Source: Rubrivivax sp. (GTDB lineage Bacteria; Pseudomonadota; Gammaproteobacteria; Burkholderiales; Burkholderiaceae_C). From it: 64,000 bases of DNA. Each line of letters begins with the position of its first letter. The first letter of the stretch is position 1. The stretch is taken from contig JAIXRN010000075.1 of the NCBI GenBank assembly GCA_027485165.1, positions 124,001-188,000 on the forward strand, read 5' to 3'. The translations under genes were made by a program, and so were the position numbers. Below the pieces are notes generated by a model. It made no database searches. It saw only the letters and a program-made list of their open reading frames with translations, and was not told where the DNA came from. Positions 26,158 through 34,239 of the stretch are shown here, piece after piece.

Positions 26158-26222
26158 TGCTTGCTGCTAGCTTGCTGGCTTACCTGCTGTCGTACAGCCC
26201 GGGCGAACCGGGCCGCTGACCT

Positions 26223-26960
26223 TCAGATCAGGTTGCAGGCCGCGCCTTCGAAACGCAGGATGGTGTTGCTGCAGGTGCCCGGCAACTGGTGTTCGCTGTT
26301 GCCCTTGAAGGTGCCAGCGCCGCTGGTGGTCAGCGTGCCGCCAGCGTGTTCGGTGGCATTGCCTTCGAAGAAACCGTCCACCAGGGCGCTGACACTGCCG
26401 CCGTCGTATTCCTCGACCGCGCCTTTGAACGACATGCCGAAGTTCACGCTGATGTTGACGTTGCCAGCGCCGGTTTCAATCACGCTGCCTTCGAAGTTGC
26501 CGGCCTGGGCGTTGATGCTCACGCCGCCGTTGCCGTTCTCGTAGACGTCGCCCTTCACCAGACCGGGCACATCGACCGTGACGTTGACTGAACCATCACC
26601 GTTTTCCTCGATCAGGCCTTCCAGGCGCGCGCCACCGCGCACGGCGATGCTGCCGGCGTCGGACTCGGTCACGTCGCCGCCGATCGACGCACCGCGGGCG
26701 ATGGTCACGTCGCCAGCACCAGCTTCCGCAACGCCGCCGTTGACACGGCCGCGGATCACCAGACCACCTTCACCAGTCTGCGTGAGATTGCCGTTGATGT
26801 TGGCCATCGGGCCCACCGTGCAGGTCACGCCATCGGCCACGACGTCGTCGTTCACGAAGCTGTTGATGGTGTTGTTGGGAAAGCTGGCACAAGAAACAGC
26901 CGCCAAGGCGGGACCAGCAAAGCCCAGGGTCAGCAGGGCACTCGTCATCAGGGTACGCAT
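26223..26960 (-). CDS. Secreted beta-solenoid repeat protein
   Basis: The 245-residue product has a signal peptide (MRTLMTSALLTLGFAGPALA). It then has about eight or nine units of 20-22 residues with the pattern x-x-G-x-V-x-E-x-G-x-G-x-V-x-V, for example GGVAEAGAGDVTIARG and GDVYENGNGGVSINAQ. The pattern predicts a beta-helix like bactofilins or adhesins, here secreted and acidic. Two terminal Cys (PGTCSN, GAACNLI) and two near the start (VSCASF, VTCTVG) may cap the solenoid with disulfides. Function is unknown; a surface structural or adhesive role is likely. It is followed by a strong terminator. Confidence 0.75.
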   Translation of the reverse strand: MRTLMTSALLTLGFAGPALAAVSCASFPNNTINSFVNDDVVADGVTCTVGPMANINGNLTQTGEGGLVIRGRVNGGVAEAGAGDVTIARGASIGGDVTESDAGSIAVRGGARLEGLIEENGDGSVNVTVDVPGLVKGDVYENGNGGVSINAQAGNFEGSVIETGAGNVNISVNFGMSFKGAVEEYDGGSVSALVDGFFEGNATEHAGGTLTTSGAGTFKGNSEHQLPGTCSNTILRFEGAACNLI

Positions 26961-27065
26961 GGGGTTCTCCTCTCGGGTTGAGGGGGCTGCGGTTGCAGCC
27001 CCTCCCCACAGAGCGGTTAACCCATGCTTCCGTACATCGGGCGGCTGGCGGCTATCGCATCGGCC

Positions 27066-27491
27066 TCAGTTCACCGCCGGGCCACGCGAAGCCGCCACGT
27101 TCGGGTCCAGCGCGCGCTGGCCGGCCAGGCGGATGCTGTCCAGTTGCTCGGTGGTCGGGAAGACATAACGTTCGCTGCGGCTGATGGCCCCTACGCGGAT
27201 GGCTTCCAGGGTCTCGGCGCGCACTTGCGCACGGGTCTTGGCTTCGCCCACGGGTTCGGGGAAATAGAAGGCCTCGCCCTGCACGCGGAAGCCACCGGCC
27301 TGGGCCGCGGTCGCGGTGCGGGCTTGCTGCGACGTCGCAAGGTCAGCCTTCACCGCCGCGCGGGTGGTCGTGCTGGTGGCGGCAGCCGGATAGCCCGGGT
27401 CGGCGTCGCCCATGGTGCTGGCCATGGCAGGGGCCGCAACGGCAAAGGCAAGGGCGGCAAAGCTGGCGGACAAGAAGGTCTTGGCGTTCAT
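27066..27491 (-). CDS. DUF4148-like small exported protein
   Basis: The 141-residue product has a signal peptide ending near APAMAS. Its conserved C-terminal half contains TRAQVRAETLEAIRVGAISR followed by a short hydrophilic tail. Small exported proteins with the TRAQV-E-A-x-x-G-x-I motif are common in Burkholderiales and often annotated DUF4148. Function is unknown. It lies upstream of the solenoid gene on the same strand with a 105-nt gap, so the two may or may not share a transcript. Confidence 0.75.
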   Translation of the reverse strand: MNAKTFLSASFAALAFAVAAPAMASTMGDADPGYPAAATSTTTRAAVKADLATSQQARTATAAQAGGFRVQGEAFYFPEPVGEAKTRAQVRAETLEAIRVGAISRSERYVFPTTEQLDSIRLAGQRALDPNVAASRGPAVN

Positions 27492-27748
27492 GGTGATTCT
27501 TTCAATCTAAGGGTTGAGGAAACGAAAAAATCAGGGTAGTAACGGTCGACAGAGGCATCTGCTTCGTGTACGCATCGACTGACGATTCGGATGGGGATGA
27601 GTCGGCCGAGTTCCGCGGAAATGACAGCTTTCTCGCGTCAACATGGCCCCGGGTCGCACATGAAATCTTCAAATGCTGGACATTCACACCCACAACCGGT
27701 CGGGGTGATGCCAGCTACCCCGAACTAGCCCTGCCCTGTCAGCTGTCG

Positions 27749-28537
27749 ATGCGACACACCCACACCTCTTTCCCACCTACCGCCAGCCGCCCCGCGCGGC
27801 GGCGCCTGCTTGCTGCCGGGTTGCTGTTGACCCTGGCGCCGGTCGCACTGGCCCAGTCACCCGCGCCGGCGCGGCCCGCGCCGCCAGCGCCAGCGCCGCG
27901 CTACACCACCGGCCCGGCCAGCGCCGACGGCATCGGCAAGCGCTATATGGGCCGCGAGATCGCCGGCGTGATGGGCTGGCAGGGCGCGGCCTGGCTGGAA
28001 CGCGAGGAACGCGAACGCGAAGAGCGCACCGACCTGCTGATGGCCGCGCTGGCCCTGAAGCCCGGCATGGTGGTGGCCGACATCGGCGCCGGCACCGGCT
28101 ACCTGTCGCGCCGCATGGCCGCCACCGTGGGGCCCACTGGGCGCGTGCTGGCGGTGGACGTACAGCCGCAGATGGTGCGCATGCTGGAACAGCTGGCCAG
28201 CCAGCTGAAGCTGACCAACATCGAAGCCCGGCTGGGCGCCGAAGACGACGTGAAGCTGGCGCCCGCCAGCGTGGACCTGGCCATCATGGTCGACGTCTAC
28301 CACGAGCTGTCGCAGCCCTATGAAGTGCTGGCCAGCGTGGTGCGGGCGCTGAAGCCAGGCGGGCTGGTGGTGTTCGTCGAATACAAGGCCGAAGACTGGC
28401 AGGTACCCATCAAGGCCCTGCACAAGATGAGCGAAGCCCAGGTACGGCGAGAAGCCGAGGTGCACCCGCTGCAGTGGCAGCGCACCGTGTCCACCTTGCC
28501 CTGGCAGCACATGGTGGTGTTCCGGCGCCGCGACTGA
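27749..28537 (+). CDS. Exported SAM-dependent methyltransferase-like protein
   Basis: The 262-residue product begins MRHTHTSFPPTASRPARRRL with an Arg-rich n-region and a hydrophobic core ending in VALAQ, a Sec- or Tat-like signal. A Pro/Ala-rich linker follows. The class I methyltransferase fold starts near residue 100 with motif I VADIGAGTGYLSRRM, then VLAVDVQPQM and VDLAIMVDVYHELSQP. An exported methyltransferase-like domain is unusual because SAM is cytosolic, yet this arrangement recurs in proteobacteria. Upstream in-frame codons reach 27566 but would bury the signal. Confidence 0.82.
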   Translation: MRHTHTSFPPTASRPARRRLLAAGLLLTLAPVALAQSPAPARPAPPAPAPRYTTGPASADGIGKRYMGREIAGVMGWQGAAWLEREEREREERTDLLMAALALKPGMVVADIGAGTGYLSRRMAATVGPTGRVLAVDVQPQMVRMLEQLASQLKLTNIEARLGAEDDVKLAPASVDLAIMVDVYHELSQPYEVLASVVRALKPGGLVVFVEYKAEDWQVPIKALHKMSEAQVRREAEVHPLQWQRTVSTLPWQHMVVFRRRD

Positions 28538-28638
28538 AGCCCGGCTCGTGTCACAGCCGCGAAACCCCATTTCGCGCCGCTGGCCCGACATTCCAGCGCG
28601 GGCCGCTGCCGGGGCAGTGCGGCCAGCGCAAGAATGCC

Positions 28639-29784
28639 ATGACCATGAACGACACCGCGCCGGCCACCCCCTTGCCAGCCCATCTGCTGAATGCCACTGC
28701 GCCGCCAGCAAGCGGCACCCCACCGCAAACGGTGATGAAGGCCTACCTGGTGGGCTGGGTGCCGCTGGGGCTGGTGTACGCCATCGCCAACGAAACCGAC
28801 GGTGACCTGTCGCGCGGCATCAACGTGCTGATGGCGCTGGGCGGCATCGGCCGCAGCCTGGGCCCGGCCTTCCTGCTGCTGATGCTGGTCTGGCCCTACA
28901 CCGGCTGGCTGGAAAGGCGCGGCTTCGGCATCACCCGCGTGCTGCTGCACCACATGGCGATGGCGTTGATCTTTGCCGTGGCCTGGCACCTGCTGCTGTA
29001 CGCCACCTTCTGGCTGCTGTACGGGCCCGAAGTGGCTGAACGCGCGCGGCGTGGCTGGTTCATCTGGCAGGCCATGTTCGGGATGATGATGTACTGGGCC
29101 GTGGCCGGCGGCTTCACGGCCTACCGCGCGGTGCAGCGCGCCCGCCAAGAGGCCGCCGCCAGCGCGCAGGCCACGGCCCTGCTGGCCCGTACCGAACTGG
29201 CGGCACTGCGCCAGAAGCTGAACCCGCACTTCCTGTTCAACACCCTGCACAGCCTGCAGGCCCTGGTACGCAAGGACGCGCAGCGCGCCGAACAGGCGCT
29301 GCTGATGTTCAGCGACATGCTGCGCTATGTGCTGGACACCGAAAAGGAAGGCCAGGACACGGTCAGCCTGCAGCAGGAACTGGACTTCACGCGCGACTAC
29401 CTCGGCCTGGAAGCACTGCGCCTGGGCCCACGGCTGAAGGTGCAATGGCAAGTGGACGAAGCCGCCCTGGCGCACGCCGTGCCCGCGCTGTCGCTGCAGC
29501 CGCTGGTGGAAAACAGCATCAAGCACGCCTTCAACCCGCGCAGCGCACCGGGGCTGCTGACGATCCGCGTGACGCTGGACACGGCAGCTTCGCAACTGCA
29601 GGTGCAGGTGTCGGACGACGGCCCCGGCAGCGCACAGGCCACCGTGCTGGGCGGAAAGGGCCTGGGTCTGAAGACGGTCTCGCGCCGGCTGGCGCTGGCC
29701 TTCGGGCCAGACAGTGCCCTGGCCATCGACACCCGGCCCGGCGGTGGCTTCCGCGTCGGCTTCCAGTTGCCGGTAGCCGCCTGA
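28639..29784 (+). CDS. LytS/AlgZ-type sensor histidine kinase
   Basis: The 381-residue product has four likely membrane helices (about 30-170). A His_kinase domain follows with the phospho-acceptor His197 in LNPHFLFNTLHSLQ, then an ATP-binding domain with VENSIKHAFNP (N-box) and DDGPG (G1-like), and GGKGLGLKTVSRRL. This is the LytS/YehU/AlgZ class, which lacks a separate periplasmic sensor domain. Its partner response regulator starts 46 nt downstream. The stimulus is unknown. Confidence 0.9.
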   Translation: MTMNDTAPATPLPAHLLNATAPPASGTPPQTVMKAYLVGWVPLGLVYAIANETDGDLSRGINVLMALGGIGRSLGPAFLLLMLVWPYTGWLERRGFGITRVLLHHMAMALIFAVAWHLLLYATFWLLYGPEVAERARRGWFIWQAMFGMMMYWAVAGGFTAYRAVQRARQEAAASAQATALLARTELAALRQKLNPHFLFNTLHSLQALVRKDAQRAEQALLMFSDMLRYVLDTEKEGQDTVSLQQELDFTRDYLGLEALRLGPRLKVQWQVDEAALAHAVPALSLQPLVENSIKHAFNPRSAPGLLTIRVTLDTAASQLQVQVSDDGPGSAQATVLGGKGLGLKTVSRRLALAFGPDSALAIDTRPGGGFRVGFQLPVAA

Positions 29785-29830
29785 CCCGAACCGCACCGCC
29801 CGCGCCCACCCACAAGCCCTGACCACCCCG

Positions 29831-30607
29831 ATGACGGACGCCGCCCCCAAGATGAACCCCAGCCCGATGCGCGTCCTGATCTGCGAAGACGAACCACTGG
29901 CGCGCGAGACCCTGCGCGACTTCATCGGCCTGCGCCCTGAACTGCAGCTGGTGGGCGAAGCCGGCGACGGCCGCCAGGCGCTGCAGATGGCCAACGCCCT
30001 GGCGCCCGAGCTGGTGTTCATGGACATCCAGATGCCCGACATGACGGGGCTGGACGTGGTGCGCCGCCTGCAGCACCGGCCAGCCATCGTCTTCACCACG
30101 GCCTACGACCAGCATGCCGTGACGGCCTTTGAACTGAACGCGGCCGACTACCTGCTGAAGCCCTTTTCACAGGACCGCTTCGACCAGTCGGTGAACCGCG
30201 TGCTGGCCGTGGCGGCGTTGCAGGCGCCCGACGAGCACGACGGCCTGGCCGCCGCGCTGGCCGCACCAGGGGCAGCCCTGCCGCTGGAACGCATCCTGGT
30301 GCGCGACCGCGGGCGCATCTTTCCGCTCACGGTGGCCGAGATCGAATACCTGAAGTCCGACAGCAAATACACCCTGCTGGCTGCGCGCGGGCAGCACTAC
30401 TTCGTGCGCGTGCCGCTGAACGACATGGCGCCGCGCCTGAACCCGGAACGCTTTCTGCGCGTGCACCGCAACGCCATCGTCAACCTGGACTTCGTCGAAT
30501 CGATGAAACCCGACGAACAGTCGCAGCTGGAAATCCACATGCGCGACGGCACCCGGCTGCTGGCCAATCGCGAGGCTTCGCGGCTGCTGCGCGACCGGGC
30601 GCTGTAG
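29831..30607 (+). CDS. LytR/AlgR-family response regulator
   Basis: The 258-residue product has a receiver domain (about 13-130) with the phospho-acceptor Asp65 in LVFMDIQMPD, Thr in FTTAYD and Lys in LLKPF. A LytTR DNA-binding domain follows (about 155-258), with VAEIEYLKSDSKYTLL and FLRVHRNAIVNLD. LytTR proteins bind direct repeats in promoters. It forms a two-component pair with the kinase just upstream. The short distance (46 nt) suggests one transcript. Confidence 0.93.
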   Translation: MTDAAPKMNPSPMRVLICEDEPLARETLRDFIGLRPELQLVGEAGDGRQALQMANALAPELVFMDIQMPDMTGLDVVRRLQHRPAIVFTTAYDQHAVTAFELNAADYLLKPFSQDRFDQSVNRVLAVAALQAPDEHDGLAAALAAPGAALPLERILVRDRGRIFPLTVAEIEYLKSDSKYTLLAARGQHYFVRVPLNDMAPRLNPERFLRVHRNAIVNLDFVESMKPDEQSQLEIHMRDGTRLLANREASRLLRDRAL

Positions 30608-30791
30608 CGGCCAGCCCGGCAGCCCTGAAGCAAAGGACTGCGCGCGTTTCTTCGATGCAGTTCGTCGTCAGAGGCCTGCGGGCACAGCCCCACAACCCGC
30701 GCTTTCCCTACGTCGCCTTGACGCTGCCGGAAAGCGAGCCCTAGCATGCGCCCGGCTTGCCTCCAACCCGAGGAAGTCGACGACAACAAAC

Positions 30792-30796
30792 AGGAG
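30792..30796 (+). promoter_or_regulatory. Ribosome-binding site supporting an ACG start
   Basis: AGGAG sits 7 nt before ACG 30804. The next in-frame candidate (ATG 30876) has no purine-rich site and would cut the signal peptide. This spacing decides the start choice. Confidence 0.6.
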
Positions 30797-30803
30797 ACAC
30801 ACG

Positions 30804-32078
30804 ACGAAACAAGCACTTCGCCATGTCGTTCGCCTGGCGGCCATCACCGCCACGGCTGGTGCAGCTTTCGCTGCCATGGCACAACCCGCCGCGCCCAACC
30901 TGACGCACGCCACCGTGCTGTCGAAGCTGGACAGCCCCTGGGACATGGCCTTCCTGCAGGACGGCACCATGTTCTTCACCGAAAAGTGCCTGGGCCTGTC
31001 GGTACGCCAACCCAACGGCACGGTGAACAAGCTGCTGGGCATGAAGGACGCAAAGGGCTACGCTGCCAGCGCCAACGACCTGTTATGCGAAGGCCAGGCC
31101 GGCATGGCCGGTGTGGCAGTGGACCCCAACTTCGCCAGCAACCGCTTCATCTACGTCTACTCCACATCCAGTCTGACGGCGCCCGGCACCAACCGGCTGA
31201 TGCGCATGAAGGTGAACGACGCCGGCACGGCGGTTTCCGACCGCACGGACATCATCACCGACATCCCCTACAAGCCCAAGGCCAGCGACCACCCCTTCGG
31301 TGGCCCGGGTGCGCACAACGGCGGACGCGTGCGCTTCAGCCCCGGCGACGGCTTCCTGTACGTGACCACGGGCGACACGCACAACGGTGAAGTGCCGCAG
31401 AGCCCGAAGATGATGGGCGGCAAGGTGCTGCGCATCGACCGCGACGGCAAGCCCGCCCCGGGCAACGCCGCACCGGCAGGCTTCGACCCGCGCGTCTACA
31501 CCTACGGCCACCGCAACCCGCAGGGCATCGCCTTCCGGCCCGGCACGAACCAGCCGTACACGGCTGAAAACGGCCCCTGGCATTCCGACGAAGTCACGGC
31601 CCTGGTGCCCGGCGGCAACGCCGGCTGGGACCCGCGCCCGAACATCGGTGGTCGCGGCGCCTGCCCCGACAACTACTGCGGCTACAGCCCGAACCAGATG
31701 GGTGCCCTGCCGCCGAAGGAACGGTCAGCCTTCATGCCGATGACCGACACCAAGACCTACCCGAACGCGATGAAGCCGGCCTGGAACAACGACGGCCTGT
31801 CGCAGGGCCTGTTCTCGGGCACCTTCCTGAACGGGCCGCAGTGGAAGGGTTGGAACGGCCGGCTGATCATCGGCTTTGCCGGCATCGGCATCCACGGCAC
31901 ACCCGTGGGCAACCGGCTGGACGTGCTGGACATCACCCCCGACGGGTCTTCGGCCACGCGCACCACGGTCAACCTGCTCATGCCGGCCGCGCGCTTCCGT
32001 TCGCTGGTGCAGGGGCCTGACGGCAACCTGTACGTGGCCACCGACGAAGGCGCGATCTCGCGCCTGAGCCCGAACTGA
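30804..32078 (+). CDS. PQQ-dependent sugar dehydrogenase, apparent ACG start
   Basis: The beta-propeller domain follows LDSPWDMAFLQDGTMFFTEK and contains GAHNGGRVRFSPGDGFLYVT and YGHRNPQGIAFRPG, typical of soluble aldose sugar dehydrogenases (GSDH), periplasmic enzymes passing electrons to cytochrome c. The first ATG (30876) would remove most of a signal peptide. Reading in frame from ACG 30804 gives (M)KQALRHVVRLAAITATAG then AAFAAMAQ, a good Sec signal, and AGGAG lies 7 nt before it. No ATG, GTG or TTG is in frame upstream. Either an ACG start is used or ATG was mutated or misread. With this start the protein is 424 residues. Confidence 0.85.
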   Translation, partial: TKQALRHVVRLAAITATAGAAFAAMAQPAAPNLTHATVLSKLDSPWDMAFLQDGTMFFTEKCLGLSVRQPNGTVNKLLGMKDAKGYAASANDLLCEGQAGMAGVAVDPNFASNRFIYVYSTSSLTAPGTNRLMRMKVNDAGTAVSDRTDIITDIPYKPKASDHPFGGPGAHNGGRVRFSPGDGFLYVTTGDTHNGEVPQSPKMMGGKVLRIDRDGKPAPGNAAPAGFDPRVYTYGHRNPQGIAFRPGTNQPYTAENGPWHSDEVTALVPGGNAGWDPRPNIGGRGACPDNYCGYSPNQMGALPPKERSAFMPMTDTKTYPNAMKPAWNNDGLSQGLFSGTFLNGPQWKGWNGRLIIGFAGIGIHGTPVGNRLDVLDITPDGSSATRTTVNLLMPAARFRSLVQGPDGNLYVATDEGAISRLSPN

Positions 32079-32106
32079 TGCCAGCCCGCAAGGCCCGCTG
32101 ACGCAG

Positions 32107-32138
32107 CGCGTGGGGACCGGCAGGTCCCCACGCGTTTT
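32107..32138 (+). terminator. Strong hairpin terminator between sugar dehydrogenase and cytochrome c
   Basis: CGCGTGGGGACC (32107-32118), loop GGCA, and GGTCCCCACGCG (32123-32134) form a perfect 12-bp stem followed by TTTT. It should end most transcripts of the dehydrogenase. The cytochrome gene starts 32 nt later, so read-through or a very short downstream promoter must serve it. Confidence 0.85.
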
Positions 32139-32170
32139 CATGAAGCCCTTTTCGCCACGAACGACCCGAC

Positions 32171-32482
32171 ATGAAACACCTGCTGGCCGCCGCCGCCCTG
32201 GCCACCCTGCTGCCCACCGGCACCGCCTGGGCCCAGGACGAAGAGCTGTGGAAGACCAAGAACTGCATCGCCTGCCACCGCGTGGAACGCAACAGCCTGG
32301 GCCCTTCGTTCAAGAGCATTGCAGCCAAGTACGCCGACGACAAGACCGCCGAAGCCCGGCTGGCGAAGAAGATCCGCGAAGGCGGTGCCGGCGTCTGGGG
32401 CCAGGTGCCGATGCCGGCGCAGCCCCAGGTCAATGAAGCCGAAGGCCTGACCCTGGCGCGTTGGGTGCTGGACCAGAAGTAG
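32171..32482 (+). CDS. Class I c-type cytochrome
   Basis: The 103-residue product has a signal peptide ending in AWAQ. The haem site is CIACH (Cys32, Cys35, His36), and a likely Met ligand is Met81 in WGQVPMPAQ. This matches small c551/c552-type periplasmic electron carriers. Placed right after the PQQ-type sugar dehydrogenase, it is the probable electron acceptor of that enzyme, passing electrons to a terminal oxidase. A strong terminator separates the two genes. Confidence 0.92.
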   Translation: MKHLLAAAALATLLPTGTAWAQDEELWKTKNCIACHRVERNSLGPSFKSIAAKYADDKTAEARLAKKIREGGAGVWGQVPMPAQPQVNEAEGLTLARWVLDQK

Positions 32483-32505
32483 CCGCTGCGGGGCTATCCT
32501 GCCCC

Positions 32506-33249
32506 ATGCCACGCCAGACCCTGCGCAGCCTTGCCGGCCGCGAACGCACACCCCGCGCCAACCGCCAGCTGGGCCTGCTGCTGGCCTTCGTGGCTGGCGC
32601 GGTGAACGCCGGTGGCTTTCTGGCCATCCAGCGCTACACCTCGCACATGACGGGCATCGTCTCGGGCGTGGCCGACGACCTGGCCACCGGCCAGGTGGCC
32701 CTGGCCCTGGCCGGCGTGGGACTGGTGACCACCTTCCTGGCCGGTGCCGTCACCACCACGCTGCTGGTGAACTGGGCCCGGCAGCGCCAGATGCACAGCG
32801 AATACGCGCTCAGCCTGGGCCTGGAAGCCCTGCTGCTGCTGGCCTTCGGGCTGATGGGCACCAGCCTGGCTTCGCACACCACACTGCTGGTGCCGGCCAC
32901 CGTCACCCTGCTGTGCTTCATCATGGGCTTGCAGAACGCACTGGTGACGAAGATCTCGCATGCCGTGGTGCGCACCACGCACATGACGGGCGTCATCACC
33001 GACCTGGGCATCGCGCTGGGCCGGCTGCTGTTCTGGGCCCGGCGTGCTGCGCCCGAAGGCGCCGAAGACCGCCAGGCCGACCACGAACGCCTGCGCCTGC
33101 ACGCCGCCCTGCTCGGCTGTTTTGCCGGTGGCGGCCTGATCGGGGCGCTGGCTTTCCAGTGGCTGAGCTATGCCGCCACCCTGCCCATTGCTGCGCTGCT
33201 GGCCCTGCTGGCCATCGTGCCGATTGCCGACGACCTGCAGGGCGTATAG
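32506..33249 (+). CDS. DUF1275 (YoaK-type) membrane protein
   Basis: The 247-residue product has about six membrane helices and the DUF1275 hallmarks. These are FVAGAVNAGGFLAI and YTSHMTGIVSGVADDLA near the N-terminus, and the repeated MGLQNALVTKISHAVVRTTH with HMTGVITDLG in the second half. Two-fold internal similarity (HMTG in each half) is typical of the family. Function is unknown; a transporter-like role has been suggested. It starts 23 nt after the cytochrome stop and may be co-transcribed. Confidence 0.9.
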   Translation: MPRQTLRSLAGRERTPRANRQLGLLLAFVAGAVNAGGFLAIQRYTSHMTGIVSGVADDLATGQVALALAGVGLVTTFLAGAVTTTLLVNWARQRQMHSEYALSLGLEALLLLAFGLMGTSLASHTTLLVPATVTLLCFIMGLQNALVTKISHAVVRTTHMTGVITDLGIALGRLLFWARRAAPEGAEDRQADHERLRLHAALLGCFAGGGLIGALAFQWLSYAATLPIAALLALLAIVPIADDLQGV

Positions 33250-33251
33250 CA

Positions 33252-33272
33252 GGCTGGCCCGAAAGGCCAGCC
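33252..33272. terminator. Hairpin between convergent genes
   Basis: GGCTGGCC, loop CGAAA, GGCCAGCC is a perfect 8-bp stem between the DUF1275 stop and the stop of the minus-strand transglutaminase gene. There is no T-run, so bidirectional termination is plausible but weak. Confidence 0.45.
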
Positions 33273-33278
33273 CCGCCT

Positions 33279-34091
33279 TCAGTAGCCGTGCACTTCGTCG
33301 GTCCAGACCTGGAAGCCGCTCAGCGTGTGCGGGCCGAAGCTGGTGCAGATGGCCACGTCGGCGGCGTCACGGCCGCGGGCGATCAGGATGCGGCCCACGC
33401 GCGGCTGGTTGTTGCGCGCGTCGAAGGTGTACCACTGGCCGCCCAGGAAGGCTTCGAACCAGCCGGCGAAGTCCATCGGCGCGGGCAGGGGCGTCACCCC
33501 GATATCGCCCAGATAGCCCGTGCAGTAGCGCGCCGGGATGTTCAGGCAGCGGCACAGCGTGATAGCCAGGTGCGCGTAGTCGCGGCACACGCCGGCGCCT
33601 TCGTGCCAGGCTTCATAGGCGGTCTTGGAAGGCCGCGCATGTTCGTAGCCGAAGCGGATGTGGCGGTGCACGTAGTCGCAGATCGTCTGCACGCGCTGCC
33701 AGCCCGCGGGCACATGGCCGAACATCTGCCAGGCCACCGACTGCAGGCGTTCGGTTTCGCAGTAACGGCTTCCCAGCAGGTACACCAGGGCCTCTTCGGG
33801 CAGGTATTCCACCGGCAGCTGCTGCGCATGCGGCACCACGGGTTCCAGCATGCCGTGGTCGCGGATCAGGGTGCTGCTGGTGATGCGCGTGGTGCCGGCG
33901 GGCGCCACGATGCGCGTGCACCAGTTACCGAAGCCGTCGCGGTAGCCGCTGCTGGCCACGGCCGGCGTCAGGCGCGGCGTGTCCGATTCGAACAGGTCGG
34001 AAACGCGTGTGTAGTGCACGTTCAGCATCAGGATCATCGGCGTGGGCTGCGGGCAATCGACGCGGATGTCGTAACCAAAGCGAATGTGCAT
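33279..34091 (-). CDS. Transglutaminase-like protein, catalytic His position altered
   Basis: The 270-residue product has an N-terminal beta-sandwich (about 1-110) and a transglutaminase-like domain (about 115-240). Cys169 is in GAGVCRDYAHLAITLC and Asp224 in WYTFDAR. The segment usually holding the catalytic His (DF-H-x-W) reads MDFAGWFEAFLGG, with no His. Either another residue takes over or the protein is not a classical peptidase or transglutaminase. It is divergent from the UbiB-like kinase gene. Confidence 0.85.
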   Translation of the reverse strand: MHIRFGYDIRVDCPQPTPMILMLNVHYTRVSDLFESDTPRLTPAVASSGYRDGFGNWCTRIVAPAGTTRITSSTLIRDHGMLEPVVPHAQQLPVEYLPEEALVYLLGSRYCETERLQSVAWQMFGHVPAGWQRVQTICDYVHRHIRFGYEHARPSKTAYEAWHEGAGVCRDYAHLAITLCRCLNIPARYCTGYLGDIGVTPLPAPMDFAGWFEAFLGGQWYTFDARNNQPRVGRILIARGRDAADVAICTSFGPHTLSGFQVWTDEVHGY

Positions 34092-34239
34092 GCGGGTCTT
34101 CCAAAGTTGCCACGACGATAGGGCGGGCCCGCGGCCGCGCGTGTGGGACAAGACCGCGTCCGGCGGTCGGCCTGGCGGCGGGGCTGGCCGTGGGCCGGCG
34201 CCAGCGCCGTGGCCCGTTCTGCGGTGCAATGCAGCCCAG

